A stretch of DNA of 8,322 bases from Campylobacteraceae bacterium (GTDB taxonomy: Bacteria; Campylobacterota; Campylobacteria; Campylobacterales; Campylobacteraceae), in NCBI GenBank assembly GCA_012521935.1, contig JAAYLJ010000030.1, positions 1 through 8,322 on the forward strand. The letters run 5' to 3'. A program made the translations under genes and the position numbers. Below, piece after piece: positions 6,419-8,322 of this stretch (positions within the stretch are counted from its first letter, which is position 1; each line of letters starts with the position of its first letter). The notes under the pieces were generated by a model. The model made no database searches and had not been told where the DNA came from. It saw nothing but the letters and a program-made list of their open reading frames with translations.

Positions 6419-7417
6419 TTATTTAGTGATATATTTTGCCATATCAATTAGCCTTACAGAGTAGCCCCATTCATTATCGTACCACGCCATTATTTTTACC
6501 ATATCTCCATCAATAACTTGCGTTAAATCAAGCGCAACTACGCTGCTATATGAAGATGTTTGAAAATCTTGACTTACTCTATACTCTTCATCAACTGCTA
6601 AAATCCCTCTTAGTGCTCCATTAGCTTGCTCTTTAAATAGTGCATTTATCTCATCTTTAGTAGCAGTTCTTCCAATTAAAACATTCAGATCCACCATAGA
6701 AACATTTGGAGTTGGGACTCTAACACTTTGTCCATGCATCTTCCCTTGAAGTTGCGGTAAAACTAAACCAATAGCTTTTGCAGCTCCAGTAGTAGTTGGG
6801 ATCATGTTCACCGCTGCTGCTCTAGCTCTTCTTAAATCACCCTTGTGCTTAACATCTAAAATATTTTGATCATTTGTATAGGCGTGAATTGTAGTCATTA
6901 AACCTTTTTTTATACCAAAATTATCATCAAGTATTTTTGCGACTGGTCCAAGACAGTTTGTAGTACAACTAGCATTTGAAATAATGCTCTCTCCCAGATA
7001 TTTTTGCTCATTAACCCCCAAAACAAAGGTTGGAGTATCATCTTTTGCAGGTGCAGACATAATCACTTTTTTAATTCCACTATCTATAAAAACTTGAGCT
7101 TTATCTTTAGTTAAAAATGCACCCGTACACTCTAATACAACATCAACCCCAAGATCTGCAAAAGGCAGCTCTTTTGGATCTCTTGTTGAGAAAAGCTTTA
7201 CCTCTTTATTTCCAATTTTTAGCAAATCATCCGAAATGAGTTTTACATCCTGATTGAAAACTCCATGAACACTATCGTATTGTAAAAGAGTCCTTGTCAT
7301 ATCTCTTTTTGCTGTATCATTAATAGCTACTAACTCAACATCATCACGGTTTGAAATTATGCGCGCAACACATCTTCCTATGCGGCCAAATCCATTTATT
7401 GCAATTTTTAATGCCAT
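6419..7417 (-). CDS. gap: Type I glyceraldehyde-3-phosphate dehydrogenase
   Basis: Phosphorylating GAPDH linking glyceraldehyde-3-phosphate and 1,3-bisphosphoglycerate with NAD(P); cytosolic tetramer family, 332 aa. The Rossmann start is INGFGRIGR (7-15), with D34 at the end of the second strand, where NAD enzymes hold the adenosine ribose. The catalytic cysteine is C151 (SNASCTTNC), the general base H178 (TTIHAYTNDQ), and WYDNEWGYS (312-320) is present. The segment before LRRARAAA reads LDVKHKGD (187-194) instead of the common LDLPHKD, so the proline of the coenzyme-contacting pair is lost and one residue is added. AAGGA lies 6 nt before ATG 7417. This is the first gene of the operon with pgk, tpiA, fabI and the permease, and is divergent from nadD. 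Confidence 0.98.
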   Translation of the reverse strand: MALKIAINGFGRIGRCVARIISNRDDVELVAINDTAKRDMTRTLLQYDSVHGVFNQDVKLISDDLLKIGNKEVKLFSTRDPKELPFADLGVDVVLECTGAFLTKDKAQVFIDSGIKKVIMSAPAKDDTPTFVLGVNEQKYLGESIISNASCTTNCLGPVAKILDDNFGIKKGLMTTIHAYTNDQNILDVKHKGDLRRARAAAVNMIPTTTGAAKAIGLVLPQLQGKMHGQSVRVPTPNVSMVDLNVLIGRTATKDEINALFKEQANGALRGILAVDEEYRVSQDFQTSSYSSVVALDLTQVIDGDMVKIMAWYDNEWGYSVRLIDMAKYITK

Positions 7418-7432
7418 AACTAATCCTTTTGG

Positions 7433-7438
7433 TATAAT
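7433..7438 (+). promoter_or_regulatory. Candidate -10 of the nadD promoter
   Basis: Perfect TATAAT on the plus strand, predicting a start near 7445 and a leader of about 40 nt. It overlaps the minus-strand TATTAT candidate almost exactly, because the site is nearly palindromic. No clear -35 is seen, as is usual for Campylobacterota. Confidence 0.5.
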
Positions 7439-7439
7439 A
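7434..7439 (-). promoter_or_regulatory. Candidate -10 for the gap operon (alternative at 7453-7458)
   Basis: On the minus strand, TATTAT sits in CTTTAAGTATTATACC (7446-7431), which matches the nusA promoter element in 15 of 16 bases. It would start transcription near 7428, leaving only about 11 nt before the gap ATG, with the Shine-Dalgarno at the very 5' end. A second candidate, TAAAAT at 7453-7458, would start near 7446 and give a more ordinary leader of about 28 nt. The sequence alone does not decide between them. Confidence 0.45.
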
Positions 7440-7484
7440 CTTAAAGTGACGCATTTTATCTAAACTGAGGTTAAAAAACTGTAA

Positions 7485-8322
7485 ATGAGATTGGCATTTT
7501 TTGGTGGCTCCTTTGATCCACCTCATCTAGGGCATGAAGCCATAATAAAAGAGACACTCTCTTCTTTTAAAATCGACAAACTCATCATAATGCCAACTTG
7601 GCTTAGTCCTTTTAAAAAAAGCTTTTGCGCTCCAGCAAATCTCCGCTATGAGTGGGTGAAAAAAGCTTGGGAGAGTGAAAAAGTTACTGTTAGTAGCTTT
7701 GAAATTGATTCAAAAAGAGCAGTTCCTACCATTGAGAGTATTGAACATATTAAACTTATCTATAATCCAAAAAAAATCTACCTAATTTTAGGTTTTGATA
7801 ATTTCAAATCCCTTAAAAATTGGCATAGATATGAGGATTTAAAAAAAGAGGTTGAGTTTGTCATAGCTTCAAGAGAGGGTGAAGAGGCTAAGGGCTTGAA
7901 AAATTTAAATATAAATGTTAGCATCTCATCCTCAAAACTTCGTAGTCGCATGGATAGCTCTTTCCTTCCAACTGCCGTGCGTCATCAAGTCTTTAAATAT
8001 TACCAAACAAGGATAGAAATGGAAAAGAGGGTAGAGAGTATTGTAAGTTTACTAGATAGTAAAAAAGCTGAAAATATTCAAGTGTTTAATATGGAAGATA
8101 AAGATTATTTTGTAAGTCAAGTAATAATTGCTTCTACTTTAGGCGAAAGACATGGACTTACACTTTTAGATGAGTTAAAAGATAGATTAAAACCGCTTGG
8201 AGAAGAGTTTTTGCACATTGATCCAGCAAGTGAGTGGGTTGTTGTGGATTTAGGAGATATTCTTATACATTTAATGACACCAGAATATAGAGCTAAATAT
8301 AATATAGAAGAGTTTTTGGCAG
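7485..8322 (+). CDS. nadD: NadD nicotinate-nucleotide adenylyltransferase, open in frame into an RsfS domain (3' end cut)
   Basis: NadD transfers AMP from ATP to nicotinate mononucleotide, giving deamido-NAD in NAD biosynthesis; cytosolic. The N-terminal nucleotidyltransferase motif is FFGGSFDPPHLGH (5-17, H14 and H17). PTWLSPFKKSF follows, and the C-terminal ISSSKLRSRM (147-156) is the ISSTxxR motif. NadD-like sequence continues to about residue 175 (FLPTAVRHQVFKYYQ), the normal family length. No stop follows: the same frame passes through TRIE into M179, the expected first residue of RsfS, and stays open to the window edge (279 codons seen). Start ATG 7485 is fixed by an in-frame TAA immediately upstream. 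The only Shine-Dalgarno, GAGG at 7467-7470, is 14 nt away, which is unusually long. Either this is a fused NadD-RsfS polypeptide, or a base change removed a stop that normally separates them. Confidence 0.9.
   Translation, partial: MRLAFFGGSFDPPHLGHEAIIKETLSSFKIDKLIIMPTWLSPFKKSFCAPANLRYEWVKKAWESEKVTVSSFEIDSKRAVPTIESIEHIKLIYNPKKIYLILGFDNFKSLKNWHRYEDLKKEVEFVIASREGEEAKGLKNLNINVSISSSKLRSRMDSSFLPTAVRHQVFKYYQTRIEMEKRVESIVSLLDSKKAENIQVFNMEDKDYFVSQVIIASTLGERHGLTLLDELKDRLKPLGEEFLHIDPASEWVVVDLGDILIHLMTPEYRAKYNIEEFLA
8009..8013 (+). promoter_or_regulatory. Internal ribosome-binding site before the RsfS methionine
   Basis: AAGGA lies 5 nt before ATG 8019-8021, inside the open frame that continues from nadD. 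The spacing is ideal, and the context AAGGATAGAAATG resembles the pgk/tpiA junction AAGGATAGATAATG. It suggests that stand-alone RsfS is, or recently was, translated from its own start. Confidence 0.6.
8019..8322 (+). CDS. rsfS: RsfS ribosome silencing factor, nested in the nadD frame (3' end cut)
   Basis: RsfS (DUF143/Iojap family) binds protein L14 of the large ribosomal subunit and blocks subunit joining, lowering translation when nutrients are scarce. Starting at ATG 8019, 101 residues are visible and few are missing, as the family has about 105-120. Typical features are KKAENIQVFNME, DYFVSQVIIAST, GERHGLTLLDEL, EWVVVDLGDILIHLM and the C-terminal PEYRAKYNIEEF. In C. jejuni the homologue directly follows nadD as a separate gene, from memory. 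Here it shares the nadD frame with no stop between, but has its own Shine-Dalgarno, so a free form and a fused form are both possible. The family call is firm; whether it is a separate gene product is not. Confidence 0.8.
   Translation, partial: MEKRVESIVSLLDSKKAENIQVFNMEDKDYFVSQVIIASTLGERHGLTLLDELKDRLKPLGEEFLHIDPASEWVVVDLGDILIHLMTPEYRAKYNIEEFLA

Noticed and set aside
7344..7526. 60-aa open frame on the minus strand spanning the gap start and the gap/nadD promoter region
   Set aside because: It overlaps the gap and nadD starts out of frame, has no recognisable domain, and its ribosome-binding context is poor.
1..8322. CRISPR arrays, insertion sequences, tRNA/rRNA genes, or a phage or defence module
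   Set aside because: No direct repeat array, transposase, terminal inverted repeats, or cloverleaf/rRNA signature was seen; coding density and gene order are those of a core chromosomal region.

Overview
The window looks like a low-GC chromosomal segment from a member of the Campylobacterota (Epsilonproteobacteria). It resembles Sulfurimonas, Sulfurospirillum and Campylobacter relatives, but the genus cannot be fixed from sequence alone. The main reasons are a gene encoding the small HP0268-family protein beside miaB and divergent from nusA, and a gap-pgk-tpiA-fabI operon divergent from nadD and rsfS. From memory, C. jejuni has the same two blocks (Cj0458c-Cj0460 and Cj1400c-Cj1405) but far apart. 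Here they lie next to each other. The proteins carry epsilonproteobacterial features: short NusA without acidic repeats, a 234-aa TpiA with an SNFKTN active-site start, and FabI with HSVAFAP.

Layout. 1-1174 (-) is most of miaB, truncated by the window edge. 1189-1431 (-) is the HP0268-family gene, whose Shine-Dalgarno sequence supports an 80-aa product. 1432-1617 is a divergent control region with two perfect inverted repeats and a consensus -10 for nusA. 1618-2712 (+) is nusA, with a TTG start. 2713-7417 (-) is one tight operon read right to left: gap, pgk, tpiA, fabI and a DppB/OppB/NikB-type ABC permease. Junctions after gap-pgk (8 nt) are TAATG overlap, TAA|ATG and TAG|ATG. The nusA and permease stop codons abut with no intergenic base. 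7418-7484 is a compact divergent promoter region. 7485-8322 (+) is nadD running in frame, without a stop, into an RsfS domain that is cut by the right edge.

The left block serves tRNA modification (MiaB) and transcription elongation/termination (NusA). The right block holds the triose part of glycolysis/gluconeogenesis (GapA, Pgk, TpiA) and the last step of the fatty-acid elongation cycle (FabI). It ends with an apparently orphan inner-membrane permease, and the divergent side makes NAD (NadD) and a ribosome silencing factor (RsfS). GAPDH and FabI both use nicotinamide nucleotides, so the gap/nadD pairing is metabolically sensible.

This is mainly housekeeping sequence. I see no CRISPR, insertion sequence, tRNA, rRNA or defence system. 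The most unusual observation is the in-frame NadD-RsfS open reading frame with an internal ribosome-binding site and ATG. After that come the inverted repeats before nusA and the face-to-face gap/nadD promoters.
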